From positions 1 to 64,000 of the forward strand of contig NZ_KV880637.1 in assembly GCF_001907695.1 (NCBI RefSeq): a stretch of 64,000 nucleotides of DNA. Direction: 5' to 3'. Below are positions 41,644 through 51,351 of the stretch, piece by piece. The notes under the pieces were generated by a model that saw only the letters and a list, made by a program, of their open reading frames with translations, did no database searches and was not told the DNA's origin. Source of the DNA: Thalassospira sp. TSL5-1. GTDB taxonomy: Bacteria > Pseudomonadota > Alphaproteobacteria > Rhodospirillales > Thalassospiraceae. Positions within the stretch are counted from its first letter, which is position 1. Each line of letters begins with the position of its first letter. The translations under genes and the position numbers were made by a program.

Positions 41644-42609
41644 TTGAAAATATTGCGCACAATTGGCGTCATTGCCGCAGGGATAAGCCTGCTTGGCGGA
41701 TTAAGCACCGCCGCACAGGCCGAAACGCGGGTGACGCTTAAATCGGCAAAATCGGCATCATCCTATTACCAGATGGCCGCCCAACTTGCCGAGGCCACCA
41801 AAACCGGCACGAATGGTGATATTATTGTCACGGTCGAGGAAAGCCAGGGGTCGGTACAGAATGTGATGGAAGCCTCGGTCCGCCCGGGAAACTATATGTT
41901 CACATCGCCACCCGCACTGGTTGAAGCCGCCCGCGAAGGCAAGGGGGCCTTCAAAGGCCGTCCGACCGAAAAATTTGCCGAAATTCGCGCCCTGTTTCCC
42001 ATTCCGTCGCTGACCATGCACTTTGTCGCCCGGGCTGATCGCGGTATTAACACCCTCGATGACCTGGCCGGGAAAACCGTGCTGCTGGGCAAGGGGTCCT
42101 TTGGCGCGAAAGAAGGCGAAAAATACCTGGAACTGTTTGGTCTGAAAGACAAGGTAGAGTTGGCTAGTGCCGAGCTTTCCAATGCGGTTGCTGCCCTTAA
42201 AAACGGCCAGATCGATGCCTTTGTGACGGCCGGTTCCTGGCCTGCCCCCAATGTGATCGAGGCCGCGGCGGGCATGGATGTCAATGTGCTGTCGCTGAGT
42301 GACGAACAGATCGCCAAAACCGGGCGTGATCTGGCGGTGATTCCTGCCGGAAGCTATAACGGCCAGACCAAAGATATTCATACATCGTCGTTGTCGGTCA
42401 TTGCCTATGCCACCACGGCAATGGATGATGATACCGCCTATGCTCTGACCAAAACCTTTTGGGATCAAAAGACCAAAATGGGCCAGGACGCAAAATGGTG
42501 GAAAGGCGTGACACCCGAAATGCTTGCCAACATCAAGGGCAAGATTCATCCCGGAGCCCTGCGCTATTACGCTGAAGCTGGTTTTCCGGTGCGTGACGTG
42601 CAAAAATAA
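41644..42609 (+). CDS. TAXI-family TRAP solute-binding protein
   Basis: The 321-aa protein starts at TTG 41644, with GGGAGGA 5 nt upstream. A signal peptide (LKILRTIGVIAAGISLLGG, cut after AAQA) leads to the TAXI fold: SASSYYQMAAQLAE, TPPALVEAAREG-like SPPALVEAAREG, TLDDLAGKTVLLGKGSFGAKEGEKYL and LKNGQIDAFVTAGSWPAPNVIE. It delivers a carboxylate, possibly glutamate- or 2-oxoglutarate-like as in other TAXI systems, to the fused permease coded 78 bp downstream. The ligand is not readable. Confidence 0.9.
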   Translation: MKILRTIGVIAAGISLLGGLSTAAQAETRVTLKSAKSASSYYQMAAQLAEATKTGTNGDIIVTVEESQGSVQNVMEASVRPGNYMFTSPPALVEAAREGKGAFKGRPTEKFAEIRALFPIPSLTMHFVARADRGINTLDDLAGKTVLLGKGSFGAKEGEKYLELFGLKDKVELASAELSNAVAALKNGQIDAFVTAGSWPAPNVIEAAAGMDVNVLSLSDEQIAKTGRDLAVIPAGSYNGQTKDIHTSSLSVIAYATTAMDDDTAYALTKTFWDQKTKMGQDAKWWKGVTPEMLANIKGKIHPGALRYYAEAGFPVRDVQK

Positions 42610-42687
42610 GCGTTTTTAAACTTTATCTGCCCTTGTGGCCCGGTATGCCGTTTGGCGTCATGCCGGGCCTTCTGTTTCAGGAATATC

Positions 42688-44469
42688 ATGCAATCTGCTG
42701 TCAAACCCGGTTTGGGCCGGTGGGTCTGGATCGCGCTGGGTGCCTTATCCATTGTCTTTCATCTTTGGCTGATTTTTTCGGGCCTGGTGCCAAACCTGGT
42801 CAGTCGCCCGCTGCATATGGCGCTGGCTTTGCCTTGGGCGCTGATTTTTGTGGCAAAGACGCCGCTGCAAAAAGTCACGGGCACGCTGTTTACGGCAGTC
42901 GGGCTGTTTGGCTGTCTCTGGATTGCCTGGCATCATAGTGAACTTTCCGACCAGTACGGCTTTTTGACGGATAATTTCCAAATCATCCTGTCGCTGGCAC
43001 TGCTGATAACGGTTTTGGAAATGGCGCGTCGGGCCATTGGCTGGCCCCTGCCGCTGGTGGCAAGCCTGGCGCTGATCTATGGTTTTTGGGGGCAGTATAT
43101 TCCCGGCGAATTTGGTCATGGCGGTTTGCCGGTGGAAAGCATGCTGGGCACGCTGACCATTGCCGAAGGCGGCCTGTGGGGCAGTTTGACCGGTGTTTCG
43201 GTCAGCATCGTTGCCATCTTTGTTATTTTTGGTGCGGTTTTGAATGCCGGTGAAGCAGGTCAGGGCTTTATGAATGTTGCCGGGGCAGCGGCCGGGCGTT
43301 TGCGTGGCGGGGCGGCCAAGGTATCGGTTATTTCCTCGGCCCTGTTTGGCTCCATTTCCGGCTCGGCATCGGCCAATGTGGCCTCGACCGGGGCCATTAC
43401 CCTGCCTGCCATGACAAAGCTGGGCTACCCCAAACGTCTGGCCGCAGCGGTTGAGGCGGTTGCGTCATCGGGCGGTCAGATCATGCCGCCTTTGATGGGG
43501 GCCGGGGCCTTTGTGATGGTCGAGCTTACCGGTCATCCCTATGCCGAAATCATGGTGGCGGCTTTGCCACCGGCAATTTTGTATTTTCTGGCTGTCTGGA
43601 TTGGCATTAACGCCTATGCCGGGCGTTATGACCTGCCCGGCCTGCCCGAAGAGGACCGGCCGGGCCTGCGTGCGGTTGTCATTACATCGGCCTTTTTCCT
43701 GGTGCCGTTTGTTATTTTGCTGTGGGGCATGTTTGGCGGGGGCTATACCCCGCAATATGCCGCTTGCATTGCGCTTCTGGCCGGGGCGGTGTTGCTGTTC
43801 TTTGATGCCGGGTTGACGTTTGATGTGCGGCGCAGTTGCGACCGCTTTATGGATGTCTGCCTGAATGCCGGGCGTCAGGTTTCCATGATTGCCGCAATCA
43901 TTTTGTGTGCTTCCATTGTGATCGGGGTGCTGGGCTTAACCGGGCTTGGCGTTAAAATTACCTCGCTGTTGCTTTCAGGCTCCGGCGGCATGTTGTGGCC
44001 CGCATTGTTGCTAACCGCTATTGCCTGCCTGGTACTGGGCATGGAAGTGCCGACCACGGCGGCCTATGTGATTTGCGTTTCGGTTGCCGGGCCTGCCCTG
44101 GGGGAATTGGGTCTTGATCCTTTGCAGGCGCATTTATTCGTGTTCTGGTTTGCCCTGCTTTCCACCATCACCCCACCGGTCTGCGGGGCGGTTTTTATTG
44201 CGGCTGGTATGGTCGAGGAAAACTGGCTCAAGGTTGCCGGTACGGCCATGTCGCTGGGTGTCGGGCTTTATCTGGTGCCGCTGGCAATGGTGGCAAACCC
44301 GTCCCTGTTGCTTTTGGGCGCGCATCCATTACTGGCGCTTGGCGCGTCGCTTAAGGTCGCGGTGGGGCTGGGCGCCATTTCGTTTGGTATTATTTCCCCG
44401 CGTATTTGGCCACTACGCATGGCCCTGATCGGGGCCGGGGCGGCGATAACTTTTCTGTTCGGGTTTTAA
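42688..44469 (+). CDS. TRAP transporter fused 4TM/12TM permease
   Basis: The 593-aa protein starts at ATG 42688 (MQSAVKPGLGRWVW), with AGGA before it. It is a fusion of small and large permease domains, the form that always goes with TAXI binding proteins. The large domain shows FGAVLNAGEAGQGFMNVA, LFGSISGSASANVASTGAITLPAM (about 220) and SSGGQIMPPLMGAGAFVM. It imports the TAXI ligand with sodium. The operon ends at a clear terminator. Confidence 0.93.
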   Translation: MQSAVKPGLGRWVWIALGALSIVFHLWLIFSGLVPNLVSRPLHMALALPWALIFVAKTPLQKVTGTLFTAVGLFGCLWIAWHHSELSDQYGFLTDNFQIILSLALLITVLEMARRAIGWPLPLVASLALIYGFWGQYIPGEFGHGGLPVESMLGTLTIAEGGLWGSLTGVSVSIVAIFVIFGAVLNAGEAGQGFMNVAGAAAGRLRGGAAKVSVISSALFGSISGSASANVASTGAITLPAMTKLGYPKRLAAAVEAVASSGGQIMPPLMGAGAFVMVELTGHPYAEIMVAALPPAILYFLAVWIGINAYAGRYDLPGLPEEDRPGLRAVVITSAFFLVPFVILLWGMFGGGYTPQYAACIALLAGAVLLFFDAGLTFDVRRSCDRFMDVCLNAGRQVSMIAAIILCASIVIGVLGLTGLGVKITSLLLSGSGGMLWPALLLTAIACLVLGMEVPTTAAYVICVSVAGPALGELGLDPLQAHLFVFWFALLSTITPPVCGAVFIAAGMVEENWLKVAGTAMSLGVGLYLVPLAMVANPSLLLLGAHPLLALGASLKVAVGLGAISFGIISPRIWPLRMALIGAGAAITFLFGF

Positions 44470-44498
44470 CCCTGGTCGCTGGTTAAGCGTATGGCATG

Positions 44499-44535
44499 AA
44501 AAAAGGGATGCCGCGATGATGCGGTATCCCTTTTT
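44499..44535 (+). terminator. Terminator of the TAXI-TRAP operon
   Basis: AAAAAGGGAT-CCGC pairs with GCGG-ATCCCTTTTT (one bulge), 30 nt after the permease stop. A and T runs on both sides make it suitable for both strands. Confidence 0.88.
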
Positions 44536-44580
44536 CTTTGGTGTTTTGTCTGGCTGTTTTTTACAGCAGAAATCCTGTCT

Positions 44581-44766
44581 TTAAGCGCGCGAACTGCGCG
44601 GGCCGGCAAAGAACCAGATGATCAGCCCGACCACGGGCAGGACAAGAATCAGGATCGTCCAAAGGATTTTTGAGCCGGTGCTTGCACCACTACCAAAGAC
44701 ATTGATGATGGCCCAAATATCGGCAATCAGAATGATAAGGCCAATGATGCCGTCAAAACCTGTCAT
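44581..44766 (-). CDS. Small PLDc_N-type membrane protein
   Basis: The 61-aa protein has two helices (about 8-24 and 35-53) and the PLDc N-terminal domain pattern: FDGIIGLIILIADIWAIINVFGSG, STGSKILWTILILVLPVVGLIIWFFAGPR. Such proteins are common and their function is unknown. It stands alone between the TRAP terminator and the YhiN-like gene. Confidence 0.8.
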   Translation of the reverse strand: MTGFDGIIGLIILIADIWAIINVFGSGASTGSKILWTILILVLPVVGLIIWFFAGPRSSRA

Positions 44767-44975
44767 AACCCAACCTCATTTGTTATTTGTATTGGTGGGC
44801 GTGCCACCATTGCTGAGTATTCAATTAACAGGCTAACGTTTGTGAAAGCGGGAATGTTCCCGATCACGCCGGAGATGTGAGGGCAACCGGTCATAGACCT
44901 GGATATGAACACACCAGCGTAAACACAGCTTGGTCTTATGACGTGTTGTGGTTGGCCTGGTATGTTGCCCTATTG

Positions 44976-46160
44976 TTAAACGACCTGACCTGCACACCAG
45001 CCTGATGACCAGGCCCACTGGAAATTGAACCCGCCCAGATGCCCGGTGACATCCACCACCTCGCCGATGAAATACAGGCCGGGTGCCTTTTTGCTTTCCA
45101 TCGTTTGCGAGGATAATTCGCGCGTGTCCACCCCGCCCAGGGTGACTTCGGCAGTGCGATACCCTTCGCTGCCTTGGGGGGCGATTTGCCACTGATTGAC
45201 ATCACTTGCCAGTTTGCGCAGCGCCTTGTCACCGGTTTCGCCAATCGGGCGGTCCAGACCGTGACGTGCGGTAATATATTGCGCCAGCCGGTTGGGTAGC
45301 ATGCGTGAGAGAACCGTATGAACCGCCTGTTTCGGGCTTTCATCCTTGGCGGTTTTCAAAAGCGTGAAGGCATCCTGTTCGGGATTAAGGTTAACGCTGA
45401 TGGTTTCGGCTTCGCGCCAATAGGAAGAAATTTGCAAAATCGACGGGCCGCTAAGGCCACGATGGGTAAACAGCAACCCTTCGCGGAATTTGGTTTTCTG
45501 GTGCGAAACAACCGCATCCACCGAAATACCTGCCAGTTGCCCCAGATCGGCACGGGTATCGGGATCAAATGTAAGGGGCACAAGGGCGGCCCGGGTGGGG
45601 ACAATATCCAGGCCAAATTGCCGGGCGATCTGATAGCCAAACCCGGTCGCGCCGATTTTGGGGATCGACAGGCCACCACAGGCGACCACCAGCGAATGAC
45701 AATGCCAGTTGGCGCCGCTTTGCAGGGTCACGACATAACCACCGCGCTGGGCGGGTTCGATGGTGCGAATGCTGTTGTCGAGGCGAATGTCAACATTCGC
45801 GTCGTCACATTCATCAAGCAGCATGTCGATGATCTGAAAGGAGCTGTCATCGCAAAAAAGCTGTCCCAGAGTTTTTTCATGCCAGGCAATATTGTGGCGG
45901 TCTACCAGGGCAATAAAATCGTGCTGGGTGTAACGTTTAAGGGCGGAAACACAGAATCGTTTGTTCTGCGAGATATAATTTTCCGGGCGGGTGTGAAGGT
46001 TGGTAAAATTACAGCGTCCGCCACCCGAAATACGGATTTTTTCCGCCGGTTTGCTGGCGTGATCGATAACCATAACGCTACGCCCGCGCTTGCCCGCCTC
46101 TATGGCGCACATAAGCCCCGCCGCACCGGCCCCAATAATGATCACGTCCAGGTTTTTCAC
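44976..46160 (-). CDS. YhiN/HI0933-type FAD-binding oxidoreductase
   Basis: The 394-aa protein begins with the dinucleotide fold DVIIIGAGAAGLMCAIEAGKRG (about 5) and has the family's KIRISGGGRCNFTN block (about 42), CGGLSIPKIGATGFGY (about 161), GLLFTHRGLSGPSILQIS (about 228) and an FAD-contacting end GLYFIGEVVDVTGHLGGFNFQWAWSSG (about 362). The family, often labelled aminoacetone oxidase, has no firm physiological role. It is the only gene in its transcription unit by spacing. Confidence 0.92.
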   Translation of the reverse strand: MKNLDVIIIGAGAAGLMCAIEAGKRGRSVMVIDHASKPAEKIRISGGGRCNFTNLHTRPENYISQNKRFCVSALKRYTQHDFIALVDRHNIAWHEKTLGQLFCDDSSFQIIDMLLDECDDANVDIRLDNSIRTIEPAQRGGYVVTLQSGANWHCHSLVVACGGLSIPKIGATGFGYQIARQFGLDIVPTRAALVPLTFDPDTRADLGQLAGISVDAVVSHQKTKFREGLLFTHRGLSGPSILQISSYWREAETISVNLNPEQDAFTLLKTAKDESPKQAVHTVLSRMLPNRLAQYITARHGLDRPIGETGDKALRKLASDVNQWQIAPQGSEGYRTAEVTLGGVDTRELSSQTMESKKAPGLYFIGEVVDVTGHLGGFNFQWAWSSGWCAGQVV

Positions 46161-46353
46161 AGCTTTTCTATTCTTTCTGTCGGTCAGGTAAATTGTTCGG
46201 CCCGCTTATAGGCGGAAAATACAGCCCTGTCAGCCTTTGCCATTGTTACTGCCTCTGCCACTACCAGCTTCGCCGCATCATTAATGAGCCGTGCAGGAAG
46301 TGCAAAAGGCATCCCAAAAGCTTAGGGGCAGGTGCCAGATCGCTTGTCGCGTT

Positions 46354-47475
46354 TCAGGCCGGAATGCTTTTGGTTTTTTTGGGCTGATTTTTGCGGCGGA
46401 TTTGTGGATCAGCGGGTTTGGGTGCCTGGGGAACAAGAAGCTGTGTTGTTGCCTCGGGCTGGCCTGAATGATGGTTGGCAGAAAGGTCCAGTTCGTCTTC
46501 GGTGATAACGCAATCACGACCGTTCTGCTTGGCCAGATAAAGTGCCTGGTCGGCCCGCTGGATCAGATGCCCCAGGGGTTCACCAAATTCAAAGCAGCCG
46601 ATACCAATCGATACCGTGATTTTTTCGATCTGCGTCCCATCGACTTCGCTGATAACATTTTTCTGCCGGACATTATTGCGAATGGCCTCTGCCAATTGGC
46701 GGGCGCTGGCAATATTGGTGCGTGGCAGGATAACCGAAAATTCCTCGCCGCCATAACGTGCAGCGGTATCGCGACCCTTGATATTGTCGCGTAATGTCTG
46801 GGCCAGCAGGCGGATGACCTGGTCGCCGGTTTGATGACCATAGGTGTCGTTGAACTGCTTGAAATGGTCAACATCGATCATCAACAGGCAAAGCGGCGTG
46901 CCATTTTCCATTGCCTCCATTGCCCGGTTGCGCAATTGCTGGTCAAACATTTTGCGGTTGGCGATACCGGTTAGCGGGTCGGTCATTGCCTCCTTGCGCA
47001 TCTCTTCCAGATCCTGGCGCAGACGGGAAATTTCGGAAGAAACCGTATCGTCTTCTTTTGATTGATCGCTGTGACGGGCCTTTTCCGTGTTGTCTTTGTT
47101 GCTATTGATACCGTCGTGCGCCGGTGCAAAAATTGCTGTTTCCGACATATGCGGCGGGTGGGCGTCAATCAGCCGGGAATGGAGTGATGGTTCCCCCTGA
47201 TAATAATCGGGAGCATGGCCTGATAGCGTTGGTGCGAAGGCCTGTGAACCAAAAAAACGTTCACACAGATAATGACAGCGCAGTAGATCGAATTCCTGAT
47301 GGTTCGAGCGCAGAATATTTATGGTTCGCGTCAGTTCCGGATTTGTCCCGGACAAATAATGGTAAAACAGCGCATAGTTTGAAGGTGTCGGCGCAACATC
47401 AAGGCTGGAGAGCAACGCAACGGTTTCCGTTGCGAGCTTCTGGGCCTTGTTAATTGCGTCGGCATGGTCGTTCAT
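46354..47475 (-). CDS. GGDEF diguanylate cyclase
   Basis: The 373-aa protein is read from MNDHADAINKAQK (47475); the frame to 47523 is also possible. The N-terminal part (PTPSNYALFYHYLSG) resembles a small sensory region found in many alphaproteobacterial cyclases. A linker and short coiled coil (about 145-165) precede the GGDEF domain (about 165-325). That domain has MTDPLTGIANRKMF, the active-site RYGGEEFSVILP, and the end RADQALYLAKQNGRD. There is no EAL domain. The likely I-site is absent, because the residues before GGEEF read RDTAA, without RxxD at the usual spacing. It makes cyclic di-GMP. The last 50 residues are Pro/Lys-rich and disordered. Confidence 0.9.
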   Translation of the reverse strand: MNDHADAINKAQKLATETVALLSSLDVAPTPSNYALFYHYLSGTNPELTRTINILRSNHQEFDLLRCHYLCERFFGSQAFAPTLSGHAPDYYQGEPSLHSRLIDAHPPHMSETAIFAPAHDGINSNKDNTEKARHSDQSKEDDTVSSEISRLRQDLEEMRKEAMTDPLTGIANRKMFDQQLRNRAMEAMENGTPLCLLMIDVDHFKQFNDTYGHQTGDQVIRLLAQTLRDNIKGRDTAARYGGEEFSVILPRTNIASARQLAEAIRNNVRQKNVISEVDGTQIEKITVSIGIGCFEFGEPLGHLIQRADQALYLAKQNGRDCVITEDELDLSANHHSGQPEATTQLLVPQAPKPADPQIRRKNQPKKTKSIPA

Positions 47476-47795
47476 CAACTCTGAAGTCCCGGGTGTTTTG
47501 GAATGTTGGCATTGGATCAGCATCTGCGCTACCAGACGTCCGGATCAAATAATATGTCCCAGGATCGGCCTTTTCATTGTCGCATATTTAGGCAGACATC
47601 AGGCACACAGAATTCTAGAACTCAAATATAGTATTTCCTATCCTTTGTATAGGTCTAAGCACCCCTGTTTTGTCTTGATTTGAGTCAAAATCATCGAAAA
47701 GGTTTAAACTGTTTATTATTTGGGCAATTATAACGATTCGGGACGATAGTTGTTCTTGCTGGAACAAGAAAAAAACAATCGGGAGGTATTCGCAG
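47476..47795. other. Divergent promoter region
   Basis: No gene is seen. The half near 47620-47790 is AT-rich. TTGAT-N4-GTCAA (47675-47688) is one base off an FNR/Anr-type box, so oxygen control of one of the two divergent genes is possible but unproven. Confidence 0.35.
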
Positions 47796-48734
47796 GTGTC
47801 AGGACTGCACGTTAGACGAATTATTATTGTATTTCTTATCGGCCTGCTGGCAAGTTCTTCTGCATTTGCGCAGCAACAAAAAGAATCAGCCCCTCTCGAT
47901 TCTCCATCTCGGGTTGTTGATTTGCGTAAAATCACCGCAGATGAAAGATCCAATCTGCCACCTCTGATGGAACGTTACCTGCTTGATGAGATCAAGTCGC
48001 TGCGCACAGACATGCAGGGCATGCGGACAGAGCTGATGCGTGAAGTGGTCAACCGCCAGCTTGAGGCGATTGACAAGGCGATCAGCTATTCATCCAATAC
48101 CGTTACCTATTTTTTCTATTTTGTCGCGGCGGTGGGCGCGCTTTTGACCATGCTGGGCTGGCAGTCCCTGCGCGAGTTGAAATCCAGCGTGCGATCCCTG
48201 GCCGATACCGAATTGCGCCGTTTGTCGGACGAATTTGAAACGCGCCTAAGCGCCCTTGAAGAGGAATTGCGCCAGAAAAGCCAGGTCATTAACGAGAACC
48301 AGCGCGAAATTGAACGCACTCAAAGCCTGCATGCCTATTGGTTACAGGCCAATCAGGTGAGTAACCCGCGCTCCAAGATCGAGATTTATGACCGAATGCT
48401 GGAAATGTCGCCCGGCGACCCGGAAGTGATGGCCTATAAGGCCGATGCGGCCCTGATGCTGGGTGAACGCGACTGGGCCTTAAGCTTGTGCAATCGCCTG
48501 CTGGCCGAAGCCCCCGAAAGTGCCAATGGGCATTATCAACGTGCCTGTGCCAATGCAGGCCTTGGGTTTCGCGAGGCTGCCCTGGCCGATTTGCAGCGCG
48601 CCGTCGAGCTTTCGGATGCCATGCGCCAACCGGCCTGGTCGGAAGAGGAGTTTGAAAATTTGCGTGACATGCCGGAATTTTCGGAAATTTTGGGTCCGCG
48701 CAGCGAAAGTGACGGTCATCGTCCGGCTGAATAG
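47796..48734 (+). CDS. Membrane-anchored TPR-like protein of unknown function
   Basis: The 312-aa protein starts at GTG 47796, with GGGAGG about 10 nt upstream. It has a signal peptide or first helix (RRIIIVFLIGLLASSSAFA), a periplasmic stretch with an amphipathic helix (about 50-95), a membrane helix (about 104-123, TYFFYFVAAVGALLTMLGW), a coiled coil (about 125-180) and two to three TPR-like repeats (about 195-290; IYDRMLEMSPGDPEVMAYKADAALMLG). The C-terminal side is probably cytoplasmic. No family name is recognised. It is bounded by a terminator at 48774. Confidence 0.75.
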   Translation: MSGLHVRRIIIVFLIGLLASSSAFAQQQKESAPLDSPSRVVDLRKITADERSNLPPLMERYLLDEIKSLRTDMQGMRTELMREVVNRQLEAIDKAISYSSNTVTYFFYFVAAVGALLTMLGWQSLRELKSSVRSLADTELRRLSDEFETRLSALEEELRQKSQVINENQREIERTQSLHAYWLQANQVSNPRSKIEIYDRMLEMSPGDPEVMAYKADAALMLGERDWALSLCNRLLAEAPESANGHYQRACANAGLGFREAALADLQRAVELSDAMRQPAWSEEEFENLRDMPEFSEILGPRSESDGHRPAE

Positions 48735-48773
48735 GGTGCGCGACGGGATTCGGAGTGCATATTGTCGCGATAT

Positions 48774-48812
48774 GAAAACACCACCTGGCGCATCAGCAGG
48801 TGGTGTTTTGCA
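48774..48812. terminator. Bidirectional terminator
   Basis: AAAACACCACCTG pairs perfectly with CAGGTGGTGTTTT around a 9-nt loop. It lies between the convergent TPR-like gene (+) and D-lyxose isomerase gene (-). Confidence 0.92.
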
Positions 48813-48842
48813 TTTGGTTTATCGTCGGTAACGGAAAGGCGG

Positions 48843-49517
48843 TTACTGGCCCAATTCATTCCATAGCGGATGGATCGGCGCTTCGTCTTCTTCAATTTTG
48901 GTAAAGCGGGCGTCGGTATCGAAGAAATAGTTATCGGTCAGGTCATCATTGACCTGCGATACTTCACCAACGATGACAGGCCCTTTGCCTTCTTCACCAT
49001 AAAAGCGATGGATCATGGTGCGCGGCAGCGTGACACTCTGGCCCGGTTCCAGCACAACTTTGCCGCCAGCAGGCAGGATGTTCAGTTTGCCGTCAGTCCG
49101 AACCTGAACATCGCTTTCCTTGTCCATTTCGCCATCTTTGCCCAGGTTATAAAGTTCTATCACCAGATTGCCGCCACCCCGGACAATGATGTCCTCCATT
49201 TTGACCTTGTGATAATGCCACGGGCATTCCTGGTTTTCGCCGACAATCATGATTTTTTCGGCATAGGGCACTTCGCCGGGCTGGCGCAAAATGCCATTGC
49301 GCACGCAAAACAGGATTAGCCCGCGTTCGGCAAAACGGCCTTCGCCGTAATCGGTCACATCCCAGCCCATTTGGTGGGCATGGCACCATTGTGCCAGATC
49401 GGGCTGCTGTTCCCAGTCTGCTGGCGAATAATGCGCCCATTCGGGCAGGCGAAACGAAATCGAATTGTAAAGGTCCTTGGCCTGCCGGATGCAGGCATTG
49501 ATTTCCGAGCGACGCAT
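48843..49517 (-). CDS. D-lyxose ketol-isomerase (cupin)
   Basis: The 224-aa protein starts at MRRSEINACIRQA (49517), the length of known D-lyxose isomerases; the frame to 49640 is rejected. The cupin metal site is visible as CPWHYHKVKMEDIIVRGGG (His, His, Glu) and TMIHRFYGEEGKGPVIVGEVS (His). It interconverts D-lyxose and D-xylulose using Mn. With the XylX-like dehydratase at 19.6 kb it suggests use of pentoses. No pentose kinase or transporter is adjacent. Confidence 0.85.
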   Translation of the reverse strand: MRRSEINACIRQAKDLYNSISFRLPEWAHYSPADWEQQPDLAQWCHAHQMGWDVTDYGEGRFAERGLILFCVRNGILRQPGEVPYAEKIMIVGENQECPWHYHKVKMEDIIVRGGGNLVIELYNLGKDGEMDKESDVQVRTDGKLNILPAGGKVVLEPGQSVTLPRTMIHRFYGEEGKGPVIVGEVSQVNDDLTDNYFFDTDARFTKIEEDEAPIHPLWNELGQ

Positions 49518-49739
49518 GGGCGCAGTCCCCTGAGATCTGTTGTGCCACACGAGATGACTTTTCAAAAAGGCCATCCGTAAAAGATGCGTGGTTTTAACAT
49601 GGCTGTTGTTATTGTGCGACGAGAATTTGAATGGATTCAAGTCCCCTGATGGCGATCAAACTTTCACCATGATTGGCGGTTCTATTTATCGGGTTCTGGT
49701 TGAATGGCACAAATGACAATTACGGTTATTGGAGGGTTC

Positions 49740-50465
49740 ATGGGTAAGGTTTCGGTTGTGATTGCGGCAATCGTTGTGGCGGCGGGGATTGCTGGTGCCG
49801 GGGCGCTGGTGGGGCAGGGCATTGTCAATATGCGCTCGCTGGATCGCTTTGTGACAGTCAAGGGCCTGGCCGAACAGGATGTAAAGGCGGATCGTGCGGT
49901 GTGGCCGATTACCTTTGTGGCCACCAATGATGTGTTGCAAACCGCCCAGCAAAAAATTGAGGATGATACCGAAACCCTGCAAACGTTCCTGGAGGCTCAT
50001 GGCATTTCGCGTGATCAGACCGAATTGCAAAACCTGCAGGTGACGGATCAACTCGCGCAAAGCTATCGTTCCGGCCCGGTTGAAAGCCGCTATATCGTCA
50101 GCCAGACGGTGCAGGTCAGCTCCAATGATGTGGAAGCAGTGGCAAAGGCCTCGCAGGATATTGGCAAATTGCTGCAAAAGGGCATTGTTTTGGGCGGGCA
50201 GGGCTATAATGCAGGGCCAAGTTACCTGTTTACCAAGCTCAACGATATCAAACCCGAGATGATTGCCAAGGCAACCGCCAATGCGCGTGAAAGTGCGCAG
50301 CAATTTGCCCAGGATTCCGGTGGCAAGCTGGGCGGCATTCGTCGCGCCAACCAGGGTTTGTTTCAAATTCTGGCCGCAGATGGCGCCCCCAATACCACCG
50401 AAACCAACCAGATCAATAAAACCGTGCGGGTTGTCACAACAATGGAATATCTGCTGGAAGACTGA
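49740..50465 (+). CDS. SIMPL-domain (DUF541) protein
   Basis: The 241-aa protein starts at ATG 49740, with GGAGGG just upstream; the frame from 49704 is rejected. It has an N-terminal membrane/signal segment (VSVVIAAIVVAAGIAGAGALVG) and the SIMPL fold: FVTVKGLAEQDVKADRAVWPITFV, SQTVQVSSNDVEAV and AQDSGGKLGGIRRANQG. It is periplasmic. Members are linked to oxidative-stress resistance or cell-envelope complexes, but the mechanism is not known. It stands alone. Confidence 0.88.
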   Translation: MGKVSVVIAAIVVAAGIAGAGALVGQGIVNMRSLDRFVTVKGLAEQDVKADRAVWPITFVATNDVLQTAQQKIEDDTETLQTFLEAHGISRDQTELQNLQVTDQLAQSYRSGPVESRYIVSQTVQVSSNDVEAVAKASQDIGKLLQKGIVLGGQGYNAGPSYLFTKLNDIKPEMIAKATANARESAQQFAQDSGGKLGGIRRANQGLFQILAADGAPNTTETNQINKTVRVVTTMEYLLED

Positions 50466-50532
50466 TCCTGATCTGTCGGGTATTATCAGCACCAATTGAC
50501 TTGTTGGAAAAAAGCGGCTTTATGCGGCAGCT

Positions 50533-51336
50533 ATGGCGCGACTGATTTTATTAAATAAACCCTATGGGGTTCTGACCCAGTTTACCGACAAAGAAAATGG
50601 CCGGTCGACGCTGGCCGATTATGTCGATTTGCCCGGCGTTTACGCCGCCGGAAGGCTGGATCGCGATAGCGAAGGGTTGTTGCTGTTAACCGATAATGGC
50701 GCGCTCAATGCCCAAATCGCGCATCCCAAATACAAAAAGGCCAAAACATACTGGGTGCAGGTCGAAGGCGAGCCGGATGACGCGGCACTGGATGCCTTGC
50801 GCAAAGGTGTGATGCTCAAGGATGGGATGACCCTGCCTGCCAAAGTTCGAAGGATCGCCGAACCTGAAGGATTGTGGGAGCGGGACCCGCCTGTCCGGTT
50901 TCGTAAATCCATTCCGACAAGCTGGATCGAACTTGGCATTACCGAAGGCCGTAACCGCCAGGTCCGCCGGATGACAGCCGCCGTGGGGTTTCCCACCTTG
51001 CGGTTGATCCGCTATGCGATTGGCGACTGGTCTCTCGATGGGCTGGCACCGGGGCAATGGCGGGAAATCGAGGTTGCTGCCCCTGCAGCACCCCCGCCAT
51101 CCGCACGCGATAACCCGGGCCTGCGCCAAAAACGGTCTCGCGGAGGTCTTAAAAAGGCCGTGCCAGGCAAAACGGAGGAGCAAAACGGTCGCCACGCAGC
51201 AGAGGGATCAGATGGTGCTGCCAAAAACCGGCGTAATCGTTATAAACCCCAACCCGCAGATGGGGCCGGGCAGGGCGATAGGGTAAAACGCCGGGGGCGG
51301 CGTTCTGGTGGGGCAAAGCCGCGGTCTGGCCGATAG
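50533..51336 (+). CDS. Pseudouridine synthase, RluE-like, with basic tail
   Basis: The 267-aa protein has the RsuA/RluE catalytic core: [16 protein letters not shown] (about 4), [17 protein letters not shown] (about 37; Asp of RLDRDSEG is catalytic) and [17 protein letters not shown] (about 137). It most resembles RluE, which modifies U2457 of 23S rRNA. It has no N-terminal S4 domain, as in RluE. The last 75 residues are Lys/Arg/Gly-rich and probably bind RNA. The gene for RlmJ, another 23S enzyme, follows 15 bp on. Confidence 0.9.
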   Translation: MARLILLNKPYGVLTQFTDKENGRSTLADYVDLPGVYAAGRLDRDSEGLLLLTDNGALNAQIAHPKYKKAKTYWVQVEGEPDDAALDALRKGVMLKDGMTLPAKVRRIAEPEGLWERDPPVRFRKSIPTSWIELGITEGRNRQVRRMTAAVGFPTLRLIRYAIGDWSLDGLAPGQWREIEVAAPAAPPPSARDNPGLRQKRSRGGLKKAVPGKTEEQNGRHAAEGSDGAAKNRRNRYKPQPADGAGQGDRVKRRGRRSGGAKPRSGR

Positions 51337-51351
51337 GGATAGGATTAAAAA

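Noticed and set aside
45318..46211. 297-codon plus-strand frame opposite the YhiN-like gene
   Set aside because: The minus strand codes an obvious FAD protein over the same stretch.
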